Assembly: GCF_049651805.1 (NCBI RefSeq)
Contig: NZ_JBASCU010000019.1
Coordinates: forward strand, 1 to 64,000
DNA: 64,000 nucleotides
Origin: Pseudolysinimonas_A sp049651805
Lineage (GTDB): Bacteria; Actinomycetota; Actinomycetes; Actinomycetales; Microbacteriaceae
Reading direction: 5' to 3'
Below are positions 19,606 through 27,519 of this stretch, one piece after another. Numbering within the stretch: position 1 is the first letter of the stretch; the number at the start of each line of letters is the position of its first letter. The notes under the pieces are model-generated. The model searched no databases and was not told the DNA's origin. It was given only the letters and a program-made list of their open reading frames with translations. The translations under genes were made by a program, and so were the position numbers.

Positions 19606-19946
19606 GAGCCTGCGCTCCCGGTCTCGACACGCGTCCGGCTCCGCCGGGCGCTACTCGACCACCGAAAGAGGTTCATCGTCGTGTAGCAGAGGAGCACCAG
19701 GAAGAAGACCTCCTCAATCGGCAGCTCGGGTGCCAGGAGCACCCCGGTGAGCAGGTCGGGGTTGCCGCGGAAGAAGATGCCGAGGGTGATGCCGGCGACA
19801 TCCCAGGCGAGGAAGAACGCCACCCCGACGACCAGCACGATCGCGGCGCGCAGCGGGGCGGCGGCGAAGAACAGCTTGAAGCGCAGGTCGAGCACGATCA
19901 TCCCGGCGATCGAGACGATCAGAGCCGCCAGGTAGAGGTAGTTCAC
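19602..19946 (-). CDS. crtYe: C50 carotenoid cyclase subunit (CrtYe-like)
   Basis: 114 residues, GTG start overlapping the crtI stop (GTGA). Three membrane segments and the conserved PIEEVFFLVLLCYTTMNLF stretch of the lycopene-cyclase domain are present. The final residues (about RWSSSARRSRTRVETGSAGS) come from a REP-like palindrome, read in a frame that avoids its TAG. It pairs with CrtYf to cyclise the C50 intermediate. Confidence 0.85.
   Translation of the reverse strand: MNYLYLAALIVSIAGMIVLDLRFKLFFAAAPLRAAIVLVVGVAFFLAWDVAGITLGIFFRGNPDLLTGVLLAPELPIEEVFFLVLLCYTTMNLFRWSSSARRSRTRVETGSAGS
19620..19663 (-). repeat. REP-like palindrome, copy 7, inside crtYe 3' end
   Basis: Reverse-oriented copy with a longer, imperfect central stem. 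It is translated as the C-terminus of CrtYe, leaving the stop/start overlap with crtYf intact. Confidence 0.8.
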
Positions 19947-21520
19947 CCGAGCGCTCGCCCGGCGAGGGTGGTCGTGACGGTCTTGAGCGGCTCGGGCAGC
20001 GGGCCGGCTGTGGTGTCGCCGCGCAGCCGCTTGACGAGCACCTCGGCCGAGATCAGGCACATCGGCAGCCCGATACCCGGGATCGTCGACGACCCAACGT
20101 AGTAGAGCCCGGCCACCTTCTTCGACATGTTGCCCGGGCGGAAGAAGGCGCTCTGCTTGAGCACATGCGCGGGCCCGAGGGCGGTGCCCTTCCACGCGTT
20201 GAGGTCGTCGGCGAAGTCGGCGGGTCCGACCGTGCGACGCAGCACGATGCGCGTCGCGAGATCGGGGATGCCGGCCCACTCGGCCAGCAAGGCGATCACC
20301 TGGTCGGCGAGCGCCTCGATCAGCTCGTCACCCGCGCCGTCGAGACCGCCGTGGCCGAGGCCGGGGTCGGCGGGCAGCGGAACGAGCACGAAGACGTTCT
20401 CGGTGCCGTCGGGCGCCACCGACGGGTCGACGCCGCTCGGCTTGCAAACATAGAACGACGGCGTCTCGGGCACCCGCGGGGTCGAGCCGAAGATCGCCTC
20501 GAAGTTGTCGGCCCACGCCTGCGCGAAGAACAGGGTGTGGTGTTCCAGCGCGGGCAGCTCGCCCTCGACCCCCAGGTAGATCAGCAGCGCGCTCGGCCCG
20601 GCGACGGCATCCTGCCAGTACTCCTCGGGGTAGCTGCGCGACTCGGGCGCGGTGAGCAGCACCGTCTCGGTGTGGTGCAGGTCAGCCGCCGAGACGACGA
20701 TGTCGGCTTCCAGCACCGACCCGTCGGCGAGCTCCACGCCCGTTGCTGTCCCATCGGTCACGACGATGCGACGTACTGCGGCTCCAGATCGCAGATCGGC
20801 ACCGGCGGCGCGAGCCAGTCGCTCGATGCTGCCGATCACCTCGGTGAACCCACCCTCGGGATAGAACACTCCGTCGACGAGGTCGAGGTGGCTCATGAGC
20901 GAATACATGCTCGGGGCGAGCGCGGGCGCCGAGCCGAGGAACACCGCGGGGTAGCCGAGCACCTGGCGCAGCCGGATGTCGCGCACCGTGCGATTCACGA
21001 GCCGGTCGAGCGGCTCGAGCAGCAGACGCGCCAGCCGCGGCCCGCTCGCGAGCACCTCGCCCCGGAACACGGGGCCGAGCTTCACGAACGTCGAGTACAG
21101 GAAACGCTGCTTGGCGAGTTCGTAGATCTCACGAGCCCGATCGAGGTACTTGGCGACGCGCAGAGCCGATCCGCGTTCCAGGCGCTCGAAGGTCTCGAGG
21201 GTCTCGTGCACGTCGGCAGAGACATCCACCGGCTCCGTCTCGCCCTCGGCGTAGACGCGGTAGCCGGGATCGAGCTGCACGAGTTGCAGTTCGTGGTCGG
21301 CGCTCGTGCCGAGCAGCTTGTAGAAGTGGTCGAACACCTCGGGCATGAGGTACCACGACGGTCCGGTGTCGAAGCGGAAGCCATCCTTCTCCCACGAGCC
21401 GGCGCGGCCGCCGAACGCCGCCTGCTGTTCGAGCAGCACCACGTCGTGACCTTCGCGGGCGAGCAGCGCCGCTGAGGCGAGTCCGCCGATGCCGCCGCCG
21501 ATGATGATGACGCGGCTCAC
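19943..21520 (-). CDS. crtI: Phytoene desaturase
   Basis: 525 residues, GTG start (GTGA overlap with crtB). The N-terminal VIIIGGGIGGLASAALLAREG is the FAD-binding dinucleotide fold, GSWEKDGFRFDTGPSWYL is the conserved CrtI segment, and VGSSTIPGIGLPMCLISAEV the C-terminal carotenoid-desaturase signature. It converts phytoene to lycopene at the membrane. Confidence 0.94.
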   Translation of the reverse strand: MSRVIIIGGGIGGLASAALLAREGHDVVLLEQQAAFGGRAGSWEKDGFRFDTGPSWYLMPEVFDHFYKLLGTSADHELQLVQLDPGYRVYAEGETEPVDVSADVHETLETFERLERGSALRVAKYLDRAREIYELAKQRFLYSTFVKLGPVFRGEVLASGPRLARLLLEPLDRLVNRTVRDIRLRQVLGYPAVFLGSAPALAPSMYSLMSHLDLVDGVFYPEGGFTEVIGSIERLARAAGADLRSGAAVRRIVVTDGTATGVELADGSVLEADIVVSAADLHHTETVLLTAPESRSYPEEYWQDAVAGPSALLIYLGVEGELPALEHHTLFFAQAWADNFEAIFGSTPRVPETPSFYVCKPSGVDPSVAPDGTENVFVLVPLPADPGLGHGGLDGAGDELIEALADQVIALLAEWAGIPDLATRIVLRRTVGPADFADDLNAWKGTALGPAHVLKQSAFFRPGNMSKKVAGLYYVGSSTIPGIGLPMCLISAEVLVKRLRGDTTAGPLPEPLKTVTTTLAGRALG

Positions 21521-22395
21521 GACCTGCCCCCGAACGTTGCGGCGGCGAGCGCGATGCGCAGCTTCACCGGGTCGGGAACGCGCACCCGGGTGCGCAACAG
21601 AGCGGATGCCGGAGTGCGCCGCAGCCGCCGCGACAGTTCGGCGAACAGCCGCTGGGCGAGTGCCACCGCCCTACGGGAGCTGGGGGGCAGCAGCGGCAGG
21701 GTCGCCGCCGCGCGGGCGAGGTCGGCGTCGATGTCGTCGAGCACAGTGTTCTTCTCGTCTTCGGTCAGTCGGGTCACGTCGATGCCCGGAAAGTAGCTGC
21801 GTCCCAGCTTGTCGTGGTCGGCGGCGAGGTCGCGCAGAAAGTTGACCTTCTGAAACGCGGCGCCCAGGGCGCGCGCTCCGGTCTCGAGGGTGTCGAGTTC
21901 GTCGGCGCGATAGGGGCGCGGCGCATCCTTCACGAACACCCGCAGGCACATCAGCCCGACCACCTCGGCCGAGCCGTAGACGTAGGCGGCGAAGCTCGCG
22001 GCGTCGTGCTCGGTCTCGTGTAGGTCGGCGCGCATCGACGCGAAGAACGGTTTCGTGAGCTCCGTGCCAAACCCGGCGCCTCGCGCGGTGCGGGCGAAGG
22101 CGTGCACGACGAGGTCGGCGCTGTACCCGTGCGCGAGTGCCCGCTCGGTCTCGGCTTCGTAAGCGTCCAGCATCCGCTCGGCCTGGATGCGATCGAGCCC
22201 GGCATCCTCGGCGCCGCCGTCGACGATCTCGTCGGCGACCCGCACGAGGGCGTAGATGTTCGCCACCGACTGCCGGATGCCGACCCCGAGAAGCCGCGAC
22301 GCCATCCCGAACGACGTGGAGTAGCGGCGGATGACGAGGCTCGCGGTCTGATCGGCGAGCCTGTCGTAGAGGCTCGTCCCGGGTGCGGGAGTCAC
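21517..22395 (-). CDS. crtB: Phytoene synthase
   Basis: 292 residues, GTG start (GTGA overlap with crtE). The two Asp-rich motifs are DEIVDGGAED (about residues 75-84) and FLRDLAADHDKLGRSYFP. It condenses two geranylgeranyl diphosphates head-to-head to phytoene. Confidence 0.94.
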   Translation of the reverse strand: MTPAPGTSLYDRLADQTASLVIRRYSTSFGMASRLLGVGIRQSVANIYALVRVADEIVDGGAEDAGLDRIQAERMLDAYEAETERALAHGYSADLVVHAFARTARGAGFGTELTKPFFASMRADLHETEHDAASFAAYVYGSAEVVGLMCLRVFVKDAPRPYRADELDTLETGARALGAAFQKVNFLRDLAADHDKLGRSYFPGIDVTRLTEDEKNTVLDDIDADLARAAATLPLLPPSSRRAVALAQRLFAELSRRLRRTPASALLRTRVRVPDPVKLRIALAAATFGGRS

Positions 22396-23456
22396 TTGGC
22401 GCGGCCGAGTACGGCGTCGGCGACGGGATGCAGTTCGCTCCGCAGCGCGGCCGGGATGTGCGGCTCGACCAGCCGCGCCAACGCTCGGTTCACGTAGTAG
22501 CGGGCGAGCCCCTCGGCGAACCCGCGGGCGCCCGACGCGACGAGGTGGGCACGCAGCGTCGCCGCCCCCTCATCGCTGAGCGCGGGGTCGCCGAAGAGGT
22601 CGGCGTACCCGTCCCAGCCGGGGGCGCTCGCGGCATAGGCGATGAGCACCGTGCGCTTGCCTTCGCGCAGGTCGCCGACCGTCGTCTTGCCGGTCTCGTC
22701 CTCGGTGCCGAACACCCCGAGCACGTCGTCGACGAGTTGGTAGGCGATGCCGATCTCGCGGCCGAACTCGCCGAGCGTCGCCACGGTCTCGTCCGAGGCT
22801 CCGGCGAGGATCGCCCCCGCCTGCAACGGTCCCTCGAAGGAGTACACGGCGGTCTTCAACCGCTCCATGCTGAGGATGTCATCGACATGCGGCACCGCGG
22901 GACGCAGGGTGAAGTCGATGTCGATGAGCTCGCCGGCGGCGCTCGCGAACAGCGCCTCGTCCATGACTTCGAGCAGCCTCGCCCGCACCTCACCCGTCAC
23001 GCCGCTGCGGTCGATCAGCCGGTAGGCGTTGAACAGGGCGAGGTCACCGGCGATGACGGCGGCGCTCACCCCGTGGTGTTCGGCGGTCGTCGCGTCGGCC
23101 CCCGCGGCCAGCGCGCGGTCGCGGAAGGCTCCCGCGACGTTCGGGGCACCCCGTCGAGTGAAGTCACGGTCGATGACGTCGTCGTGCAGGCACAGCGAGG
23201 TGTGCAGCAGCTCGAAGGCGGCGCCCACATACGCGGCGGCGTCGAAGTCATCGCCGCCGAGCGCGGAGTACGCGGCGAACACCATCCGAGGCCGGAAGCG
23301 CTTGCCACCGGTGGTCGAGGCCTCGATGCGGTCCCACAGCTCGACGTATGCCGACCCCAGGGGCTCGGCGCGCTTGCGGGCTAGGCTGAACAGACGCGCC
23401 AGAACGGCGTCCACCTGCGACTGCCGTGCCGCCGCGGTCGCCAGTGCCGCATCCAT
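22392..23456 (-). CDS. crtE: Geranylgeranyl diphosphate synthase
   Basis: 354 residues. FARM LCLHDDVIDRD and second Asp-rich motif YQLVDDVLGVFG identify a trans-polyprenyl synthase. It supplies GGPP to CrtB and is the first gene of the crt operon. Only 20 bp separate its ATG from that of divergent idi. A TAGTCT box 6 nt before the ATG indicates a leaderless transcript, which would explain the lack of space for an RBS and leader. Confidence 0.92.
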   Translation of the reverse strand: MDAALATAAARQSQVDAVLARLFSLARKRAEPLGSAYVELWDRIEASTTGGKRFRPRMVFAAYSALGGDDFDAAAYVGAAFELLHTSLCLHDDVIDRDFTRRGAPNVAGAFRDRALAAGADATTAEHHGVSAAVIAGDLALFNAYRLIDRSGVTGEVRARLLEVMDEALFASAAGELIDIDFTLRPAVPHVDDILSMERLKTAVYSFEGPLQAGAILAGASDETVATLGEFGREIGIAYQLVDDVLGVFGTEDETGKTTVGDLREGKRTVLIAYAASAPGWDGYADLFGDPALSDEGAATLRAHLVASGARGFAEGLARYYVNRALARLVEPHIPAALRSELHPVADAVLGRAK

Positions 23457-23462
23457 TCCGGC

Positions 23463-23468
23463 AGACTA
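23463..23468 (-). promoter_or_regulatory. -10 box (TAGTCT) of the crt operon, leaderless
   Basis: Minus-strand TAGTCT followed by 6 nt and the crtE ATG. The -35 region would lie inside the 5' end of idi. Confidence 0.55.
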
Positions 23469-23476
23469 CCCCGCCC

Positions 23477-24037
23477 ATGTCGCACCCCACAGGCCCATCG
23501 TTCCGCGAGCAGGTCGTGCTGCTCTCGGAGGCTGGTGACCCGATCGGCGTCGCCGACAAGGCGTCGGTGCACGGCGACGACACCCCGCTGCATCTGGCGT
23601 TCTCCTGCCACGTCTTCGACGCCCGCGGCCGGGTGCTCGTCACCCGCCGCGCGGTGACGAAACTGACCTTCCCGGGCGTGTGGACCAACGCCTTCTGCGG
23701 ACATCCCGGCCCCGACGAGAACATCGAGGATGCCGTGCGCCGCCGGGGCCTGCGGGAACTGGCGCTGCCGATCGGCGAACTCGACCTCGTGCTGCCCGAC
23801 TTCCGCTACCGGGCGGTGGATGCGGCCGGCGTCGTCGAGAACGAGGTCTGCCCCGTCTACCGGACGCTCGTGCGCGACGACCCGATGCCCCGGCCCGACG
23901 AGGTCGACGACTGGGCCTGGGTGGTGCCGGCCGACCTGGTGAAGGCCGCGACCGCGACGCCGTTCGCCTTCAGCCCCTGGCTCGTGCTGCAACTCAAGCA
24001 GTGGAAGCCCACGCCCCCATCTTCGGTGGTCGAGTAG
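23477..24037 (+). CDS. idi: Isopentenyl-diphosphate isomerase (type I)
   Basis: 186 residues from the ATG at 23477. The Nudix-like IDI core includes WTNAFCGHPGPDENIEDAVRRR (active-site Cys and downstream Glu residues). It interconverts IPP and DMAPP, feeding CrtE and the C5 donor for CrtEb, which fits its place next to the crt operon. The protein ends SSVVE, with the final residues and TAG stop supplied by a REP-like repeat. An upstream in-frame start would overlap crtE and is less likely. Confidence 0.9.
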   Translation: MSHPTGPSFREQVVLLSEAGDPIGVADKASVHGDDTPLHLAFSCHVFDARGRVLVTRRAVTKLTFPGVWTNAFCGHPGPDENIEDAVRRRGLRELALPIGELDLVLPDFRYRAVDAAGVVENEVCPVYRTLVRDDPMPRPDEVDDWAWVVPADLVKAATATPFAFSPWLVLQLKQWKPTPPSSVVE

Positions 24038-24062
24038 CCGCCGAAGGCGGCGTGTCGAGACC
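24025..24062 (+). repeat. REP-like palindrome, copy 8 (supplies idi stop codon)
   Basis: GGTGGTCGAGTAG, stem GCCGCC-GAA-GGCGGC, GTGTCGAGACC. It is nearly identical to copy 6. It lies between convergent idi and dcd, and its last base is also the final base of the dcd stop codon. Confidence 0.9.
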
Positions 24063-24667
24063 TAACCCCCCGTCGACCCCGCGTCGGTCGTGGTGACGTC
24101 GGTGCGATGGAAGTTCTGGAACGACCGGGACGCCGTCGGCCCCCGCTGCCCCTGATACCGGTTGCCGTACGGCCCCGACCCGTAGGGGTTGTCCACCGCC
24201 GATGACGTGCGGATGAAGCAGAGCTGCCCGATCTTCATCCCGGGCCACAACTTGATCGGCAGGGTGGCGACGTTGCTCAGCTCGAGTGTCACGTGCCCCG
24301 AGAAACCCGGGTCGACGAAGCCGGCCGTCGAGTGTGTCAGCAATCCGAGGCGGCCGAGCGATGACTTGCCTTCGAGCCGCGCGGCCACGTCGTCGGGAAG
24401 CGTGACGAGCTCGAACGTCGACCCGAGAACGAACTCCCCCGGGTGCAGGATGAACGGCTCGTCGGGCTTCGTCTCGATCAGCCGGGTCAGCTCGGGCTGG
24501 TCTTCGGCCGGGTCGATGAAGGGGTACTTGTGGTTGTCGAACAGCCGGAAGAAGCGGTCGAGCCGCACGTCGATGCTCGACGGCTGGATCATCTCCCGGT
24601 CGAGCGGCTCCAGCCCGATGCGCCCCGCGTCGAGTTCGAGTCGGATGTCGCGGTCGCTCAGCAGCAT
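24062..24667 (-). CDS. dcd: dCTP deaminase (possibly bifunctional dUTP-forming/dUTPase)
   Basis: 201 residues. MLLSDRDIRLELD at the start, the active-site stretch around EGKSSLGRLGLLTHSTAGF and the C-terminal substrate-covering tail are those of Dcd. It deaminates dCTP for thymidylate synthesis; the mycobacterial homologue also hydrolyses the dUTP to dUMP. TACCCT lies 7 nt before the ATG, so the transcript is probably leaderless. Confidence 0.94.
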   Translation of the reverse strand: MLLSDRDIRLELDAGRIGLEPLDREMIQPSSIDVRLDRFFRLFDNHKYPFIDPAEDQPELTRLIETKPDEPFILHPGEFVLGSTFELVTLPDDVAARLEGKSSLGRLGLLTHSTAGFVDPGFSGHVTLELSNVATLPIKLWPGMKIGQLCFIRTSSAVDNPYGSGPYGNRYQGQRGPTASRSFQNFHRTDVTTTDAGSTGG

Positions 24668-24674
24668 AGGAACG

Positions 24675-24680
24675 AGGGTA
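24675..24680 (-). promoter_or_regulatory. -10 box (TACCCT) for leaderless dcd mRNA
   Basis: Minus-strand TACCCT followed by 7 nt and the dcd ATG. Confidence 0.5.
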
Positions 24681-24691
24681 TCGGGGTTGGC

Positions 24692-24697
24692 TACACT
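24692..24697 (+). promoter_or_regulatory. Putative -10 box (TACACT) of tRNA-Gly
   Basis: TACACT 26 bp upstream of the mature tRNA 5' end; no clear -35 box. Confidence 0.35.
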
Positions 24698-24723
24698 GGG
24701 TCAGTCGGAGCTTGCTCCAGCGC

Positions 24724-24797
24724 GCGGATGTAGTTCAATGGCAGAACTTCAGCTTCCCAAGCTGATAGCGCGGGTTCGATTCCCGTCATCCGCTCCA
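24724..24797 (+). tRNA. tRNA-Gly (anticodon CCC)
   Basis: 74 nt including an encoded CCA. Acceptor stem GCGGATG/CATCCGC, anticodon stem CAGCT/AGCTG around loop TTCCCAA (anticodon CCC, reads GGG), and the T-loop GGTTCGATTCC are all intact. Accessory DNA (toxin-antitoxin pair, decayed type I restriction locus) begins immediately downstream, as is common for islands at tRNA genes. Confidence 0.95.
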
Positions 24798-24910
24798 ACG
24801 AAATGTGCATCGTCAAGGATCACGTCGTGGGACCTCTGACTTGCGAGCGAACGCCTCTATCTACTCTAAGCGAAGTGTGTTACGTTTCTTGCGTTTACAG
24901 GAGATCGACC

Positions 24911-25435
24911 ATGACCACTTCAGCCCTTCTTGCCCCAGAGACCTACGAGGCCAGCGACGACGCGGCGATCGCGCGCGTCCACGACTTCCTCGAAGCCCAT
25001 GCAGCTATGGGCCGGGAACGCCCTGCTGCGCGCTATCTTCTCGCCGGCGCGACGGCTGGAGATCAAGTCGAGCTTCCCGAGGAGATCTACCTCGTTCTTC
25101 GACAGGCCGTCGAAGCCATGCAGCGCGGCCTGTCTGTGACGATTTCGCCCCAGTCCCGCACGCTCACCACCCAGCAAGCAGCGGATCTGCTGAATGTGAG
25201 CCGCCCGACAGTCATCAAGATTCTCGATGAGGGCAAGCTCCCCTTCGAAAGAGTGGGAACCCACCGCAAGATCCGACTGGCTGATCTGTTGGCATTCCGC
25301 GAACAACGCCGTCAGGACCAGTACGCGGCACTCGACGCAATGTCCGCGGACCTAGACGAGGAAACTCCGCTCGACGAGGTACTCGAGAACCTACGAGACG
25401 CCCGCCGCGCGGTCGCCGCGCAAAGGCGTCGATAG
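24911..25435 (+). CDS. Excisionase-type helix-turn-helix antitoxin
   Basis: 174 residues. The central LTTQQAADLLNVSRPTVIKILDEGKLPFERVGTHRKIRLADLLAF is an excisionase/MerR-like DNA-binding helix-turn-helix. The acidic/basic C-terminus probably binds the downstream PIN toxin. The RBS AGGAG lies before the ATG. The gene is 27 bp upstream of the toxin gene. It should repress its own promoter. Base composition is less GC-rich than neighbouring core genes. Confidence 0.83.
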   Translation: MTTSALLAPETYEASDDAAIARVHDFLEAHAAMGRERPAARYLLAGATAGDQVELPEEIYLVLRQAVEAMQRGLSVTISPQSRTLTTQQAADLLNVSRPTVIKILDEGKLPFERVGTHRKIRLADLLAFREQRRQDQYAALDAMSADLDEETPLDEVLENLRDARRAVAAQRRR

Positions 25436-25462
25436 CCAGACCGGTCGTGGCATCCTGAGCGG

Positions 25463-26047
25463 ATGTTCGTTGCCCTACTCGATACCAGCGTGCTCTGGCC
25501 GAGCCTTCAGCGAGATTTCCTGCTGTCGTTGGCAATCGAACGTGTCTACCGCCCAGTGTGGAGCGAGGCGATCTTGTCAGAACTCGAGTTCCACGAGGCG
25601 CTGAAGCTCCAAAAGCGCAGGACTGAGGCGAGTGAGGCACAAGCCAGGGCTGCTCATCTTGTCGGTCAGATGCGCAAGACATTCAGTGATGCTGTGGTCA
25701 CCGGATGGGAGCCGCTCGAGGGCAGCTACGGGCTTCCGGACCCGGATGACGAGCACGTTGTCGCAGCTGCCCAGATCGCGGGGGCCGGCGTGATCGTTAC
25801 AGCGAACCTCAAGGACTTCCCCCTGACGCTCCTGCCGGACGGCATCGAGGCGATTCCCGTCGCAGAGTTCGCGCGCGATGCCGTCAGCCTCAGTCCGACG
25901 CGCTCGTTGGATGCGATCACCCAGATGGCAATCCGCACGGGAAGGACTGGGCCACAACTCACGGAACTCGACATCGTCGAGGTGCTCGAGCAGAGGTACG
26001 CAATGACCGACGCGATGGCAATGATCCGCGCCGAGCTCGCGTCATAG
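25463..26047 (+). CDS. PIN-domain toxin
   Basis: 194 residues. FVALLDTSVLWPS supplies the first Asp, and LPDPDDEHVVAAAQIAGAGVIVTANLKDFP the central and C-terminal acidic residues of a PIN nuclease. Longer than VapC (about 130), with a C-terminal helical extension. It forms a toxin-antitoxin pair with the preceding excisionase-like gene. The RNA target is unknown. Confidence 0.85.
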   Translation: MFVALLDTSVLWPSLQRDFLLSLAIERVYRPVWSEAILSELEFHEALKLQKRRTEASEAQARAAHLVGQMRKTFSDAVVTGWEPLEGSYGLPDPDDEHVVAAAQIAGAGVIVTANLKDFPLTLLPDGIEAIPVAEFARDAVSLSPTRSLDAITQMAIRTGRTGPQLTELDIVEVLEQRYAMTDAMAMIRAELAS

Positions 26048-26151
26048 CCACTCCCCTAGGGTTGCGGCGCCGAGTCTCGCTGACACTGTCGGCGCCTGGG
26101 CTTACGCTCCAACCGCCGCAGTTGCGGCCGATTGGAGAGGAGGGGATGTGC

Positions 26152-26262
26152 ATGGCGAAGCCGTCCAAGTCCCAACTGTCCAAGGCGGGAAGCACTCTCG
26201 CGTCATCGAGTTCTTCTTCGCCGGCCAAGTCCAAGGCGGGCTCCACGCTCGGTAAGGGCTGA
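26152..26262 (+). CDS. Small Ser/Lys-rich protein with two KAGSTL repeats
   Basis: 36 residues (38 if started at the ATG at 26146). A strong purine-rich RBS (GGAGAGGAGGGG) precedes it. The protein is almost wholly Ser, Lys, Ala and Gly and contains SKAGSTLAS and SKAGSTLGKG separated by a serine run, so it is an internal duplication. No function known to me. It is encoded between the toxin-antitoxin pair and the restriction remnant. Reality is supported by the RBS and the repeat structure but not proven. Confidence 0.5.
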   Translation: MAKPSKSQLSKAGSTLASSSSSSPAKSKAGSTLGKG

Positions 26263-26316
26263 CTGTCACGGTGCGTGACGCTGACGCTGCGGCACGCACC
26301 ACCCTCGCCCAAGGGC

Positions 26317-27480
26317 TCAAGCAGCGTCGCCGCGACCGTGCTTCTCGTAGACGTCGCGGGCGAGTAGAGCGAGGATCGCTTTCTGGATCTTCGTGCTGCC
26401 GAGCACTTGTTCGCTCATATTGCGGGAGTTGGTGTCGGAGTCGATGACGGCATCCATGAACGCTGTGCCGAGGTCGGGGCTGGCCAGGAACTGCTCCAGC
26501 GTGTTGGCTGCGGCCTGTTCGCGCAGCTTGGTGCTCTCATCGAACTTGCCGCCGACGTAGCCGGTGAAGCCGACCATGTCGGCTTCGGTGAGATCGTCGC
26601 CCTCGAAGAGGGTGTTCATCTTCTCGATGATCTCGCGCAGCCGCACATACTCGGGGTCGAGGGCGGAGCCCGAGCCAACTGCGCTGAAGGGTGCGAGGGG
26701 GTCGCCCTCCCCCGAGAGTTGAAGGTCTTCCGCTTCCTCGGGCCGCAGGCTGTAGTGCGTGAGTTTGACGGCGCTGAGGTCGATCGAGCGGTCGCGGGTT
26801 TCGTCGCTGATCAGCGGCGTGAGCAGCCGGTAGAAGATCGACCGCTTCTCCAGACCGGTGTCGTGGTAGTTGATGATCTGCGAGAGAAAGTCGTAGGCGC
26901 GGAAGAAGGAGTTCACGTCGCTGCGGAAGAGGTCCAACTCCTCGAGACGCGACCCATCCCGGCTTCTCGGGCGGCCTTGTACTGACCGGCGAAGCGCTCC
27001 TTGGCGGGAGTGAGCCATTCCGGTCTGGAACTTGTTGGCGACGATCACCTGGTAATCGTCGGAGGCGAATGCCTGCGGCAAGCTGCGCTTCTTCAACCCC
27101 AGGTTCATCGTGGTCTAGGCATCCGGTCCCGACTCGAGGTCGGCGACCTCTCCCGAGAATGCGACGAGCGCGTGCATCCCCGTGTACTTGCGCTCGGCCA
27201 AGTACTTGTCGAACGCGAGCTTGTAGCGCGCGGCGGCACGTACTTGTAGAAGTGCCGAGTGAAAGGGATCTCGTAGCCGACCTTCGTCTGGACTCGTCGA
27301 CCCAAGCGTCGGGCACGTGCGGCAGCACTTCGCGGGCGAAGTACTCGTGGATGTCTTCGCCGAGTGGAACATTCTCGGAGTCGCGATAATCGGTGCCGGG
27401 GAGCGGGTTTCCCTTTGCGTCGGTGATGACCGGAGCGCGCAGGACGAGCCACGAGGCTCTTGTCTCAGCAGCCGGGTTAA
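26317..27480 (-). pseudogene. Decayed type I restriction locus: hsdM 3' end fused to hsdR fragment
   Basis: Reading the minus strand from 27480, an hsdM C-terminus is recognisable (SENVPLGEDIHEYFAREVL, then PHVPDAWVDES). After a 1-base frameshift comes VGYEIPFTRHFYKYVPP. This runs straight into hsdR sequence (YKLAFDKYLAERKYTGM, then ALVAFSGEV), so the end of hsdM, any hsdS and the helicase part of hsdR have been deleted. An in-frame TAG follows SGPDA at 27115. The next segment has SDDYQVIVANKFQTG and then a second break before DVNSFFRAYDFLSQIINY (HsdR C-terminal domain), which stays open to 26317. It cannot encode a functional enzyme. Confidence 0.85.
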
Positions 27481-27519
27481 CGTGGACGACATGACACTCT
27501 TCTCCGCCGGGGTCGTCGA

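Noticed and set aside
24724..27519. attL/attR of an integrated element at tRNA-Gly
   Set aside because: I looked for a second copy of the tRNA 3' end in the island and its right edge and found none; no integrase is visible. The island may be too decayed.
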